The notes under the pieces: generated by a model
Databases searched by the model: none
What the model was told of the DNA's origin: nothing
Seen by the model: the letters and a program-made list of their open reading frames with translations, nothing else
Shown: in pieces, positions 8,168 to 16,239 of the stretch
Layout of the letters: every line of letters begins with the position of its first letter
Position numbering within the stretch: position 1 is the first letter of the stretch
Program-made: the position numbers and the translations under genes
Source: Pseudomonas bohemica
Lineage (GTDB): Bacteria; Pseudomonadota; Gammaproteobacteria; Pseudomonadales; Pseudomonadaceae
Reading direction: 5' to 3'
Length of the DNA: 64,000 nucleotides
NCBI RefSeq assembly: GCF_002934685.1
Contig: NZ_NKHL01000120.1
Location: 261,410 to 325,409 of the forward strand

Positions 8168-8347
8168 ATGGAGAAGCGCAAAAACGTTGGCGGAAGTGAC
8201 GCCATTAGAATAAATGTTGGTGACAGTAGCGAGCTGAAATACTGGGCCAAGTACTTTGGAATTTCCCCCAAGGAGGTCCGATCTGCGGTGGAGGCAGTGG
8301 GCGACTCGCTCACTGCGGTCAAGCAGCACCTTGAGGTGAGGCGCTAG
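8168..8347 (+). CDS. DUF3606-type small protein
   Basis: 59 residues. The segment RINVGDSSELKYWAKYFGISPKEVRSAVEAVGDSLTAVKQHL, read in pieces, follows the DUF3606 pattern (RINV, then a YW-K-FG helix pair and a VG-S-AV end). Function of this family is unknown; members occur in phages and plasmids. A longer frame runs back into the IS but the ATG at 8168 gives the family start. A weak AGGAC lies upstream. First gene of the prophage remnant after the IS. Confidence 0.7.
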   Translation: MEKRKNVGGSDAIRINVGDSSELKYWAKYFGISPKEVRSAVEAVGDSLTAVKQHLEVRR

Positions 8348-8367
8348 CAACGCTGTTCATAGCGCAC

Positions 8368-8395
8368 AAGCCTGGCCTTTGCGTCGGGCTTTTTT
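8368..8395 (+). terminator. Probable rho-independent terminator
   Basis: AAGCC and GGGCTT arms frame a short loop and run into TTTTTT just after the DUF3606 gene. The stem is imperfect. Confidence 0.5.
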
Positions 8396-8448
8396 ATGAG
8401 CGATCGTTATATGATCTGATCTTCATCACTAGTCTCAAGGAAGGTCAG

Positions 8449-8688
8449 ATGCACAGAAATTACGAAGCGGCCAGGCGAGTCTTGGAAGCGGTCCAACAAT
8501 ACGCTGGCGTCAACGGAATTGATTTCCACGCTCTGCAGGAGCTTTCATCGAGACACGGATTTTCCGGCGACGACTGGCATTACGCCGTCAGGTTGCTGAC
8601 GGACAGCGGGTTTCTGATTTCCGATGATGGACAACTCCAAATGACCTGGTCGGGACATAATTTGCTCGAAACGCTTTCAGACCAGTGA
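8449..8688 (+). CDS. DUF2513-like small protein
   Basis: 79 residues. The C-terminal half (YAVRLLTDSGFLI, then MTWSGHNLLETL) follows the winged-helix-like DUF2513 pattern in which a YH-L-L-AG helix is followed by LTW-GH-FL. Such proteins are common in phage and defence-rich regions, function unknown. AAGGTCAG precedes the ATG. A strong terminator follows, so it is a single-gene unit. Confidence 0.6.
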   Translation: MHRNYEAARRVLEAVQQYAGVNGIDFHALQELSSRHGFSGDDWHYAVRLLTDSGFLISDDGQLQMTWSGHNLLETLSDQ

Positions 8689-8706
8689 TTCTGTCCAAGC
8701 TCTAAG

Positions 8707-8729
8707 CCCCGCCAAGTGCGGGGTTTTTT
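8707..8729 (+). terminator. Rho-independent terminator
   Basis: CCCCGC-CAAGT-GCGGGG followed by six T. It separates the DUF2513-like gene from the tRNA pair. Confidence 0.85.
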
Positions 8730-8734
8730 GTTTC

Positions 8735-8811
8735 TGCGAGGTGGAGAAGTGGTCTATCTCGCCGGGCTCATATCCCGGAGATCGCTCGTTCGAATCGAGC
8801 CCTCGCAACCA
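8735..8811 (+). tRNA. Phage tRNA-Met (CAT)
   Basis: Acceptor arms TGCGAGG and CCTCGCA pair fully. Anticodon stem CCGGG/CCCGG closes the loop CTCATAT, giving anticodon CAT. The T arm is GCTCG-TTCGAAT-CGAGC. CCA is encoded. It could also be a tRNA-Ile2 gene if the C is modified by TilS; the sequence alone does not settle that. Confidence 0.9.
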
Positions 8812-8815
8812 GAAT

Positions 8816-8891
8816 GCGGCTTTAGCTCAACTGGCAGAGCTCTGTCCTTCCAAGTCAGAGGTTGCGGGTTCGAATCCCGTGAGCCGCTCCA
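8816..8891 (+). tRNA. Phage tRNA-Gly (TCC)
   Basis: Acceptor GCGGCTT pairs with GAGCCGC (last pair T-G). D arm GCTC/GAGC. The anticodon loop CTTCCAA gives TCC, reading GGA/GGG. T arm GCGGG-TTCGAAT-CCCGT is close to canonical. CCA is encoded. The anticodon stem CTGTC/GTCAG has a T-T mismatch at its fourth pair, so folding may be weaker than in the host copy. Confidence 0.88.
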
Positions 8892-9065
8892 ATCACCTGA
8901 CGGTGTGCATTGCCATAGCCAGGGTGGCCCGCGAGGGATGGCCTGGACGCGGTATAGCCGGAAGTCACGCGTACGGAAAGAACACCGGCAGTTGAAGCGC
9001 CTCAATCCTCGTGTGTGCTGGAGGCGGCTTGGGCGGACAGGGGAGAAAGATCCTCAACCTATTCC

Positions 9066-9093
9066 AAGGCTCGCCATCCGGTGGGCCTTTTTC
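9066..9093 (+). terminator. Probable terminator between tRNAs and holin
   Basis: AAGGC-T-C-G-CC pairs with GG-T-G-GGCCTT allowing two G-T pairs, with loop ATCC, followed by TTTTTC. The rest of 8892-9124 holds no gene I can support. Confidence 0.65.
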
Positions 9094-9124
9094 ATTTTCC
9101 GATCCCGAAAGGGTGGACAGTCGG

Positions 9125-9451
9125 ATGCACGTCATGCCCGAAAAGAATCCCGACTTCTGGGCCGCGATCTGGCTGGCCTTGAGTAACCCGCTATGGCAGG
9201 GCTCAATCATGGCAGCTGTTATTTCAGGTCTTCGTGTGCTGTACGAGGCGAAAGAAACCAGTAAGCGCAGGATTATCCTTGAAGCGCTCATGTGCGGCGC
9301 GCTGAGTCTTTCCGCGAGCAGCGTCATTGAATGGATGGCCTGGCCCTCGAGTTTGTCTGTTGCAGCCGGCGGCACCATCGGGTTCATCGGCGTGACCGCG
9401 ATTCGGGAACTGATCATCAGGTTCCTCGGGCGCAAGGCGGATTCAGCATGA
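9125..9451 (+). CDS. Holin, lambda S family
   Basis: 108 residues, similar along its length to lambda S: an MPEK start, three membrane segments (about 19-38, 50-72, 75-98) and a basic C-terminus. It forms the timed inner-membrane lesion that releases endolysin. Two in-frame starts, ATG 9125 and ATG 9134, give MHVMPEK, echoing lambda's MKMPEK dual start that makes holin and antiholin. The stop overlaps the Rz start as ATGA. The endolysin gene is not adjacent; it is at 33970. Confidence 0.88.
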   Translation: MHVMPEKNPDFWAAIWLALSNPLWQGSIMAAVISGLRVLYEAKETSKRRIILEALMCGALSLSASSVIEWMAWPSSLSVAAGGTIGFIGVTAIRELIIRFLGRKADSA

Positions 9452-9843
9452 GCGGACTGAAAGCGTTCGCCCTCGCCGTTGTCATTGCCCTGGTAGCAGC
9501 CCTTCTGATTGGTATACAGCAATACCGCGTGATCGCCCTTCGCGGCGAAGTGGCCGTCGAGACCAAGGCCAAGACAGACGCCCTCGACGCCAACAAGGAA
9601 AGCCAGGCCACGATTACTACGTTGCGGTCCGAGCTTGAACGCAACAAGGCGTATCAGCTCGACCTGGACAAAAGGCTGAAAGCCAGCGAACAGAAAGCCC
9701 TGAAGGCGAGGAAAGACTTTGAAGACCTCAAGCGCAAGAGCCCGGCTGTTCGTAAGTGGGCTGATCAGCCTTTGCCTGACGGCCTGCGCGGGAAGCCAGC
9801 CAGCACCGGTAAAGACAACAACGGTAAGGCTCGAAGCCCCTGA
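9448..9843 (+). CDS. Inner-membrane spanin Rz
   Basis: 131 residues. One N-terminal transmembrane helix (about 6-24) is followed by a long charged periplasmic coiled coil, the layout of Rz i-spanins. It joins with Rz1 to fuse inner and outer membranes in the last lysis step. Start chosen at the ATGA overlap with the holin; an upstream in-frame start at 9331 lies inside the holin gene and is unlikely. The Rz1 gene is nested in its second half and extends beyond it. Confidence 0.88.
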   Translation: MSGLKAFALAVVIALVAALLIGIQQYRVIALRGEVAVETKAKTDALDANKESQATITTLRSELERNKAYQLDLDKRLKASEQKALKARKDFEDLKRKSPAVRKWADQPLPDGLRGKPASTGKDNNGKARSP

Positions 9844-9991
9844 GCTGGTCCCGTGTGAGCGGATCAGTACCAGTGACGATGACCTGGCGCTGAATGGCGA
9901 CCTCTGGGCGCTGAAGGATCGGGCCATCAACCTGCTCGACACATGCGCTGATCAGGTCGACGCGCAGATCCAGCGGAGCAAGAGCAAATGA
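9719..9991 (+). CDS. Outer-membrane spanin Rz1 (lipoprotein)
   Basis: 90 residues in a different frame, starting inside Rz. A signal peptide ends in lipobox LTAC with Cys23 as the lipidated residue, followed by a proline-containing stretch, as in Rz1 o-spanins. It anchors to the outer membrane and binds Rz. It ends 148 bases after Rz, so it is a nested-overlapping rather than fully embedded gene. Confidence 0.88.
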   Translation: MKTSSARARLFVSGLISLCLTACAGSQPAPVKTTTVRLEAPELVPCERISTSDDDLALNGDLWALKDRAINLLDTCADQVDAQIQRSKSK

Positions 9992-10047
9992 ACCTACTGA
10001 ATCGACTGTTCGCCTATCTGGCGAGTATCTACACCAAGGAGCCGACC

Positions 10048-10197
10048 ATGGCCACGACTACAACAGAACCAACCGTTGACACCCCTACTACCGCGACGGT
10101 CGACACGAACAAGCTCAAAGCTTTGCTCGTTGCCCTGGGCCACGACATCGAGGCCGAATGGGAGCATCTGGTAGCGCTGGCGAAGAAAGCGCTGTAG
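10048..10197 (+). CDS. Small hypothetical phage protein, Thr-rich N-terminus
   Basis: 49 residues with a Thr-rich N-terminus and a short amphipathic C-terminal helix. An earlier in-frame ATG at 9988 overlaps the Rz1 stop, but AAGGAG six bases before 10048 decides the start. Unrecognised; sits between lysis and packaging genes. Confidence 0.5.
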   Translation: MATTTTEPTVDTPTTATVDTNKLKALLVALGHDIEAEWEHLVALAKKAL

Positions 10198-10251
10198 CTG
10201 ACTGCGCTGAGTCACGGAAGAATCACTTGAATCAGTCTGTGTGAGGTTCCA

Positions 10252-10500
10252 ATGAAGCTGATCCTGAAGCGTGTCGCCCGCGAGATCGAAGTGACCGCGC
10301 TAGGCGATGAATCAAGGAAATTCGTAGCGGGCAAGGCGAGCAAGCATTCGCCGTTCGCGCTGCATACGGAGGCGGGTGAAGTACTTCCCTGCCAAGTGAG
10401 CACAAACATGGCCAGCGAGGCCGGTGATCTGGTCAGGCTGACCGTGGTGTTCACCGTCGATGGCGAATCGCTTCGCGTGGAAGGTGATGACGCTGAGTAA
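10252..10500 (+). CDS. Hypothetical phage protein
   Basis: 82 residues, predicted beta-rich, acidic at the end, no signal or membrane segment. GAGG lies upstream of the ATG. I do not recognise it; it belongs to a run of small rightward genes between lysis and packaging. Confidence 0.6.
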   Translation: MKLILKRVAREIEVTALGDESRKFVAGKASKHSPFALHTEAGEVLPCQVSTNMASEAGDLVRLTVVFTVDGESLRVEGDDAE

Positions 10501-10554
10501 CGCACCACGAAATCAAATGCGTCCGTTTCGTGGCGCGAAACCCGGAGATCCGTC

Positions 10555-10833
10555 ATGACCCTGGCCACCACTCTTCAATCGACCGTTTCGGCCCAACTGA
10601 GCCGTATGACGCCCGAGCAGTTCGCATACTGGCTCCAAGGGTTCGCAGAACTCAGCGGCGGTGAACGCCCAACCCCTGAGCAATGGAAGTCCATCACTGA
10701 ACACCTGCAAGCAGTGTTCGTGAAAGTGACGCCGTCGCTTCTCTATAGCGGTGGGCTGGTTGGCCAACAAATTACGCCCTTGACAAGCAGAGTGTCGGAT
10801 CAGGACTCGCTCATCACCTCGGCGGTCTGCTGA
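10555..10833 (+). CDS. Conserved phage protein of unknown function
   Basis: 92 residues. The segment FAYWLQGFAELSG, then PTPEQWKSITEHLQAVF and KVTP, is a pattern I associate with small conserved siphophage proteins carried near the lysis and terminase genes. Function unknown. CGGAG precedes the ATG. The C-terminal 30 residues are unlike the rest and may be variable. Confidence 0.65.
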   Translation: MTLATTLQSTVSAQLSRMTPEQFAYWLQGFAELSGGERPTPEQWKSITEHLQAVFVKVTPSLLYSGGLVGQQITPLTSRVSDQDSLITSAVC

Positions 10834-10865
10834 CTCATCAATCACGTTCACTATCGAGGTCGCCC

Positions 10866-11078
10866 ATGGCCAGAAAGCCCGCTGCAAAACAATCGGTCAT
10901 TGATCCACCAATCGAACCAGTTGCTCTGTCTCCCGAAGCCAATGAGGTCGGCAAGCTGTATGTCGCCATTACCGCTGCACTGGATACAGCAAAGGCTGGC
11001 GGCCTGCCTCAAGGCTTCATCGTCGCAGTGCTCCACGCTCTCGCGCTGAAGGAAACTCAGCGGTTGCTCGGACAGTAG
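10866..11078 (+). CDS. Hypothetical phage protein
   Basis: 70 residues, Lys/Pro-rich start then two helices. Ribosome site GAGG upstream. Not recognised. Four bases separate it from the next gene, so the two are probably co-translated. Confidence 0.55.
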   Translation: MARKPAAKQSVIDPPIEPVALSPEANEVGKLYVAITAALDTAKAGGLPQGFIVAVLHALALKETQRLLGQ

Positions 11079-11082
11079 CGCC

Positions 11083-11286
11083 ATGAAGATCACCGTCAAC
11101 AACGTGTTGGGCGCTGTCGTCATTGAGCTGCTGTCTGGTCGCCGTGTTGTTCACCGCGAGCGGTTCGAGGGGAAGACCACTTCGCCTTACACCAGATCGA
11201 TACGCGCGTCTGTCGCGTTCGATTCACACCGCGCCGTGACCAACCTAAACCGTGATGACGGCTTCTCCTATCAAGTGGAGGCCTGA
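11083..11286 (+). CDS. Hypothetical phage protein
   Basis: 67 residues, beta-rich N-terminus with basic patches. Immediately followed by the next ATG at 11287. Not recognised. Confidence 0.55.
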   Translation: MKITVNNVLGAVVIELLSGRRVVHRERFEGKTTSPYTRSIRASVAFDSHRAVTNLNRDDGFSYQVEA

Positions 11287-11445
11287 ATGGCGAAGGTCGA
11301 GATGAAGATCACCATCAGGCGCGCTTGGTGGGTGATGCCGTACCTGCAGGCCGTTATCTGGTTCAGCGATCTGACTGGCCTTCAGCCTGACATCGACAAG
11401 GTCGCAGGGACAGTGCTGCGCGGCTTCACCTGGAGCATCGAGTGA
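11287..11445 (+). CDS. Small hypothetical phage protein
   Basis: 52 residues, Trp-rich (RRAWWVMPYLQAVIWF) with a short hydrophobic middle. AAGTGGAGG at the end of the preceding gene serves as ribosome site, and the stop shares bases with the next start (TGATG). Position and coupling support translation. Function unknown. Confidence 0.5.
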   Translation: MAKVEMKITIRRAWWVMPYLQAVIWFSDLTGLQPDIDKVAGTVLRGFTWSIE

Positions 11446-11612
11446 TGTCCTGCACTGGTTGCGCAGCACGTCGAGCACGCGCGGTGAAGTGGCTGGCCAT
11501 TGCCAAGGAGCGAGCATCGACACTGTTCAAGCGTCACGAGAAGACATATGCCAACCCGCCCGAAGAGACACCAGCCATCAGCACCAGTGACACCCCAACA
11601 CAAGACGCCTGA
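11445..11612 (+). CDS. Small hypothetical Cys-containing phage protein
   Basis: 55 residues beginning MSCTGCAARRARA, with a CxxC pair that could bind a metal, a basic middle and a Thr/Pro-rich end. It starts in a TGATG overlap and its end overlaps the HNH gene start in another frame, a compact arrangement typical of phage. Unrecognised. Confidence 0.45.
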   Translation: MSCTGCAARRARAVKWLAIAKERASTLFKRHEKTYANPPEETPAISTSDTPTQDA

Positions 11613-11880
11613 ACAGCAGCGTGGTACCAGCAGCCAGCGTGGGTACAACTACCGATGGCAACAGTCACGCAAGGGCTACCTTGCCAAGCACCCGCTCTGT
11701 ACTGAATGCCAGCGGCAGGGCCGAGTGACAGCGGCCACCGATGTTGATCACATCATCCCGCATCGAGGCGACAAGGACCTGTTCTGGGACCGCTCGAACT
11801 GGCAGGGCCTGTGCCACCCATGCCATTCAGTGAAGACGGCGGCAGATGATGGCGGCTTCGGCAATGCCAGACGTGGCTGA
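11548..11880 (+). CDS. HNH endonuclease of the packaging module
   Basis: 110 residues. The HNH signature is visible: DHIIPHRGD with His68, Asn84 and His93, framed by a zinc pair of CxxC motifs (Cys51/54 and Cys89/92). In HK97-type phages an HNH nuclease beside the terminase is required for cos cutting with TerL. Start 11548 is chosen over 11500 because it gives the usual short basic N-terminus. It lies 200 bases before the small terminase gene. Confidence 0.88.
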   Translation: MPTRPKRHQPSAPVTPQHKTPEQQRGTSSQRGYNYRWQQSRKGYLAKHPLCTECQRQGRVTAATDVDHIIPHRGDKDLFWDRSNWQGLCHPCHSVKTAADDGGFGNARRG

Positions 11881-12083
11881 TGTAGCACGTCAAATCCCCA
11901 TATGGAAAAGACCGCTCGTCGGCAGTGAGAAGAGATCTCATTCAGTTCGCACCGAAATGGTGCGTTAGGCTGTCTCTATCGATGGGGGGAGGGGTGAAAG
12001 TCTGGGCCTTTTGGCTTCCAGACCGCGCCCGAGGCTTTTTTTCGCACAGTCAAAATTGGGATTTGAAAATAGAAGGTTGAAAT
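11881..12083 (+). other. Gene-free stretch, candidate cos region
   Basis: Between the HNH and small terminase genes, where HK97-like phages carry cos or terminase-binding DNA. It holds a perfect hairpin CGCACC-GAAAT-GGTGCG (11948-11964), a purine run GGGGGGAGGGG at about 11983-11993, and a C/G-rich segment ending in a T run near 12032-12042 that may be a terminator. The cos assignment is positional inference. Confidence 0.4.
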
Positions 12084-12506
12084 ATGACCCGAGGACGGAA
12101 GCCGACGGCGCCGCACCTCAAGGTTCTGGCCGGTACCACGCGCCCAGATCGCGAGGAGAAGGACGCGCCAGAGTTCGACCTGATTGAAGATTTTCCAGAG
12201 CCGCCCCAGCACCTGAACTCGGATGGCGCCGAAATGTGGCGCAACCTCGGGCGACAGCTGGTCAGCGCCAAGGTACTGCAGGTCGTCGACCTGTATTCGC
12301 TCGAACAACTTTGCCACGCCTGGCAGTGCTTCCGAAAAAAAGCCAAGGCCGACATGGAATCTACCGCGGCTGAAACGACCGCTCTGAAAGCGCTGTTTTC
12401 GGAATTCGGCATGACCCCAGCAAGTCGTCGCAAGGTTTCTTCGGGCGGAACAGAGAACAAGGGCAATGCTTTCGCCGGTAACGGCCGTAAGCAAGGTGCC
12501 AAATAA
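12084..12506 (+). CDS. terS: Terminase small subunit, P27 family
   Basis: 140 residues starting MTRGRKPTAPHLKVLAGT, the conserved opening of P27-type small terminases. It recognises phage DNA ends and regulates TerL. The helical core WRNLGRQLVSAKVLQVVDLYSLEQLC and the GMTPASRRKV end fit the family. 27 bases before TerL. Confidence 0.9.
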   Translation: MTRGRKPTAPHLKVLAGTTRPDREEKDAPEFDLIEDFPEPPQHLNSDGAEMWRNLGRQLVSAKVLQVVDLYSLEQLCHAWQCFRKKAKADMESTAAETTALKALFSEFGMTPASRRKVSSGGTENKGNAFAGNGRKQGAK

Positions 12507-12533
12507 TCGATTCACCCGGTCGTTGGAGTAGGA

Positions 12534-14288
12534 ATGCGTGACTTCGTAAAGATCGCGACTGACTACGCCAAGGCCGCAGTAGCTGATAAGAAGCGAAAAA
12601 AGCACGGAAAGCTGATACGCCAGGCGGCACAGCGCTTTCTTGATGACCTCAAACGGGCGAAAAAGAAAGACTGCCCGTTCATGTTTGACCCGTGGCACGC
12701 GAACGATCCTTGCGACTTCATCGAAAAACTGCACCACGTTGAAGGCAAGTGGGAGAAACCCACGATCGTGATGCACGCGTCCCACGTTTTCTTCGTCGTC
12801 CAGCTCTTCGGGTTTCGAAAGCGCGAAGCCGTCTTCACCGAAGGCTGGGGCGGCGACGGGATGTTCCACCCGCGTCGATTCACCTCGGCCCTGTTCGCTG
12901 TTGCGCGGAAAAACGCGAAGAGCACGCTGTCGTCGGCCATCCTGCTGTATTGCGAGTGCTGCGAACCGGAAGAAGGCGCGCAGATAGTCAGTGCTGCAAC
13001 CACGTTCGGCCAGGCCGCGATCATCTTCAACGCTGCCAAGCGGATGACAGAAAAGAATGCGGACCTGCGCGAGTATTTCGGTCTTGAGGTATGGGCAAAA
13101 TCGATCAGCCGGGCCGAAACCGGTGCCAGTTTCAAGCCGATCCATGCAAAGGCCTCCACCCAGGACGGCCTGAACCCCTCGCATGTGGGGCTCGACGAGA
13201 TCCACGCGCACAAAACAGCGGACCTGCTCAACGTATTGCAGTCGGCTGCCGGCGCCCGGGGCAACCCGCTGTGGCTGTTCACGACCACTGAGGGTTACAC
13301 GAACCCTGGGCCGTGGGCTGAGATCAGGATGTTCGCCAAAAAGCTGCTCGCTGGGCTGTTCGGCCACACGGCTGACCATTACCTGGTCGTCTTTTACGCG
13401 GTCGATGACGAGGACAAGACCCTCGGGATCAAGGCCGATGAGGAGTTCGACGAACGCTGCTGGATCAAAGCCAACCCGCTGATGGATGTGAACCCGCACC
13501 TACTCGCGGCGATTCGAAAAGAGGCGGTTGAGGCGAAGCAGATGCCGTCGAAGATGGCAGAGTTTCGAATCAAGAGGCTGAATCGGCCGGCATCAACTGC
13601 TGACGGCTGGATCGACCTCAATAAGTGGCAGCAATGCGGCGGAGAGGTTGACCTCGACTGGCTGGCTGATTTCCCTTGCTGGGGCGGGCTCGATCTTGCG
13701 TCGACAACCGACCTCACCAGCTTCCGCCTGATCTGGAACGTTGACGGTGTCATCTATACGTATGCCTGGCGCTGGGCGCCGGAAAGCGCGGTCGCGTTCC
13801 GTACAGAGCGCGGCACCGTTCCTTACGCATCGTGGGTTGAATCTGGACTGCTCAAACAGACCGAGGGCGACGTCACCGACTATGCCGTGATCGAAGCGGA
13901 CGTAAAGGCGGCGAACGAGCGCTTCAACAGTCAGGCAATCGGCTACGACAAATGGAACGCTTCAGACCTGGTGAACCGGCTGGTCGCCGGCGACGTTCCG
14001 ATGGTCGAGTTCATCCAGGGGCCTAAGTCCTACCACCCCGCAATGCAGGTTTTGGAGCGTGCCTACATCTCCGGCCAGTTTGCGCACGGCGCTGACCCGC
14101 TTTTGAACTGGTGCGCCTCGAACCTGATCGCACGTCGGGACGACAACATGAATATGGCGCCGGATAAGAAACGATCCGCAGACAAGATTGACGATATGAC
14201 CGCTTTGCTGATGGCAATTGGTGTCTCTGGCGCCAGTCCGGACGACGTCAATGTCGATGACTTCCTCTCTAGACCAATGAGTATGTAA
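12534..14288 (+). CDS. terL: Terminase large subunit, HK97 type
   Basis: 584 residues; ATP-driven DNA packaging motor and nuclease. The N-terminal ATPase has a Walker A-like RKNAKST at about 125-131 and Walker B-type VGLDEIHAH about 216-222. The C-terminal RNaseH-like nuclease contains WGGLDLASTTDLTS, whose Asp is a candidate metal ligand. GGAG lies upstream. Stop and portal start share a base (TAATG). Confidence 0.95.
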   Translation: MRDFVKIATDYAKAAVADKKRKKHGKLIRQAAQRFLDDLKRAKKKDCPFMFDPWHANDPCDFIEKLHHVEGKWEKPTIVMHASHVFFVVQLFGFRKREAVFTEGWGGDGMFHPRRFTSALFAVARKNAKSTLSSAILLYCECCEPEEGAQIVSAATTFGQAAIIFNAAKRMTEKNADLREYFGLEVWAKSISRAETGASFKPIHAKASTQDGLNPSHVGLDEIHAHKTADLLNVLQSAAGARGNPLWLFTTTEGYTNPGPWAEIRMFAKKLLAGLFGHTADHYLVVFYAVDDEDKTLGIKADEEFDERCWIKANPLMDVNPHLLAAIRKEAVEAKQMPSKMAEFRIKRLNRPASTADGWIDLNKWQQCGGEVDLDWLADFPCWGGLDLASTTDLTSFRLIWNVDGVIYTYAWRWAPESAVAFRTERGTVPYASWVESGLLKQTEGDVTDYAVIEADVKAANERFNSQAIGYDKWNASDLVNRLVAGDVPMVEFIQGPKSYHPAMQVLERAYISGQFAHGADPLLNWCASNLIARRDDNMNMAPDKKRSADKIDDMTALLMAIGVSGASPDDVNVDDFLSRPMSM

Positions 14289-15556
14289 TGGCCGATACCG
14301 ACTACAGCATCGACTTGCGTACGCGCAGTCCCTTCTGGGCGCGTATGGCGAGCTTCTTCGTCGGCGGCCGCCTAACCTCCCCGGATAAGGGGTCGCAGAC
14401 GGGCCCGGTATCGGCTTCCGGCGTCGTGGGCGATTCGGTCGTCAACGACGAGCGCTCGCTGCAGATATCCACTGTTTTCGCTTGCGTGCGGCTGATTTCC
14501 AGTGTCACCGCCTGCATGCCTCTGGACGTATTCGAGACCAAGGGAGACGACCGGACCAAGGCGCCCCTGACAAACCCGCTGGCGCGACTCCTGCGGTACA
14601 TGCCAAATCAATATATGACGGCTTTCGACTTCCGTGTCGCCATGACCATGCAGCTCTGCTTCTACGGAAACGCCTATGCCCTTATTGAGCGCAACGCGGC
14701 GGGGGATGTGATCAGCCTTATTCCGCTGCTGTCGGTGAACATGGACGTCAGGTTGGAAGGTAAGCGAGTGGTTTACCGCTACAAGCGCGACACGGAGTAC
14801 GCCGAATTCAGGCAAAGCGAGATTTTTCATCTCAAGGGATTTGGCTTCAACGGCTTGGTCGGGCTTTCGCCGATTGCATTCGGGGCCAAAACCGCCGGTG
14901 TCGCGGTCGCGATGGAAGACCAGCAGCGAGACTTTTACGCCAATGGCGCGAAGTCGCCGCAGATCCTCTCGACCGGCGACAAAACCCTGAGCGATAAGCA
15001 GCGCAACCAACTGGATGAGAACTTCAAGGAGATATCAGGCGGGCCGGTGAAGAAGCGCCTCTGGATCCTCGAGGCAGGATTCACTACGCAGCCGATCGGG
15101 GTCAGTCCTCAAGACGCAGAGACGATGGCGGCTCGAAAATTTCAGGTTAGCGAGCTGGCGCGGTTCTTCGGCGTACCGCCGCACCTGGTGGGCGACGTCG
15201 AGAAATCGACGAGTTGGGGATCTGGCATCGAGCAGCAGAATCTCGGCTTTCTCCAGTACACACTCGACGCATACCTGGAAATTTGGGAGACCTGCATCGT
15301 GCGCTGGCTAGTAAAACCCACCGATCTGGGCAAGGTCCACGCGGAACACAATCGCGACGGGCTGCTCAGCGGTGACTCTACGGCACGGGCGAACTACATG
15401 AAGACGCTGGTCGACACCGGCTTGCTCACCATCAACGAAGGACGTCGAGTGAACAACAAGCCTCCGCTTCCAGGTGGTGATGTGGCTACGCGTCAATCCC
15501 AAAACGTGCCCCTTGATCAACTTGGCAAAACGAACCCCGCCCCTCGCGGGGTTTAG
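14288..15556 (+). CDS. Portal protein, HK97 family
   Basis: 422 residues. Forms the dodecameric ring through which DNA enters and leaves the head. The segment KFQVSELARFFGVPPHLVG and the following WGSGIEQQNLGFLQYTL are a hallmark of HK97-type portals. It sits between TerL and the protease as expected. A short GC-rich hairpin with T run near 15537-15560 follows its end. Confidence 0.93.
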   Translation: MADTDYSIDLRTRSPFWARMASFFVGGRLTSPDKGSQTGPVSASGVVGDSVVNDERSLQISTVFACVRLISSVTACMPLDVFETKGDDRTKAPLTNPLARLLRYMPNQYMTAFDFRVAMTMQLCFYGNAYALIERNAAGDVISLIPLLSVNMDVRLEGKRVVYRYKRDTEYAEFRQSEIFHLKGFGFNGLVGLSPIAFGAKTAGVAVAMEDQQRDFYANGAKSPQILSTGDKTLSDKQRNQLDENFKEISGGPVKKRLWILEAGFTTQPIGVSPQDAETMAARKFQVSELARFFGVPPHLVGDVEKSTSWGSGIEQQNLGFLQYTLDAYLEIWETCIVRWLVKPTDLGKVHAEHNRDGLLSGDSTARANYMKTLVDTGLLTINEGRRVNNKPPLPGGDVATRQSQNVPLDQLGKTNPAPRGV

Positions 15557-15574
15557 TTTTTCTGGAGTCAGCAA

Positions 15575-16237
15575 ATGTCCAACATTCAAAAGACCATTGC
15601 GTTCGAGCAGGCCGAAATCAAATTCGCCGGCGGTGGCACGCAGGGCATCTTCGAAGGCTATGCCAGCGTCTTCAATAAAACAGACGCGGACGGTGACATC
15701 ATCTTACCTGGAGCCTTCGCGAAGGCTCTCACCGGCCAGTCCCGCGCAGTCGCGATGTTCTTCAACCACCAGCGCAACGCCATTCCCGTAGGCAAGTGGC
15801 TGCACCTGGAGGAAGACAGCAAAGGATTGTTGGCGCGTGGCGAGCTCACCCCCGGAAACCCCCAATCCGAAGCATTGAAATCAGCCATGCAGCACGGGAC
15901 GGTCAACGGCCTTTCGGTGGGCTTTCTGGCTGGTCCGTCCGACTTCGACCGGATTTCCACAGGCATGGCGTTCAAGTCCATGCAGCGGCTGCGTGAAATC
16001 AGCATTTGCACTGAGCCGGCGAACGAGGATGCATCCATCTCCTCGCTGAAAAGTATGGATGCCATCGAATCCATTCGCGATGCGGAGCACTGGCTGAGAG
16101 ATTCAGTCGGCCTTTCCAAGTCCGAAGCGCAGGCGTTAATCGCCCGCATCAAGTCCGCAGTTCGGAGCGATTCCGAAGGTGGCGAATTATCAGCGCTACT
16201 CCAGCGCATCAACTCTTTCACCCCCGCAGGAATTTAA
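15575..16237 (+). CDS. Prohead maturation protease (HK97 gp4-like)
   Basis: 220 residues. Cleaves the scaffold domain of the capsid protein during head maturation. FEGYASVF then the DGDIILPGAF block mark the family. Candidate catalytic residues are His65 (FFNHQR) and Ser114 (NGLSVGF). GGAG precedes the ATG, and the capsid gene follows after two bases. Confidence 0.92.
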   Translation: MSNIQKTIAFEQAEIKFAGGGTQGIFEGYASVFNKTDADGDIILPGAFAKALTGQSRAVAMFFNHQRNAIPVGKWLHLEEDSKGLLARGELTPGNPQSEALKSAMQHGTVNGLSVGFLAGPSDFDRISTGMAFKSMQRLREISICTEPANEDASISSLKSMDAIESIRDAEHWLRDSVGLSKSEAQALIARIKSAVRSDSEGGELSALLQRINSFTPAGI

Positions 16238-16239
16238 TC

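Noticed and set aside
11976..13499. Long minus-strand frame (507 codons) across terS and terL
   Set aside because: It mirrors the codon pattern of the terminase genes, has no recognisable domain and conflicts with clear plus-strand genes.
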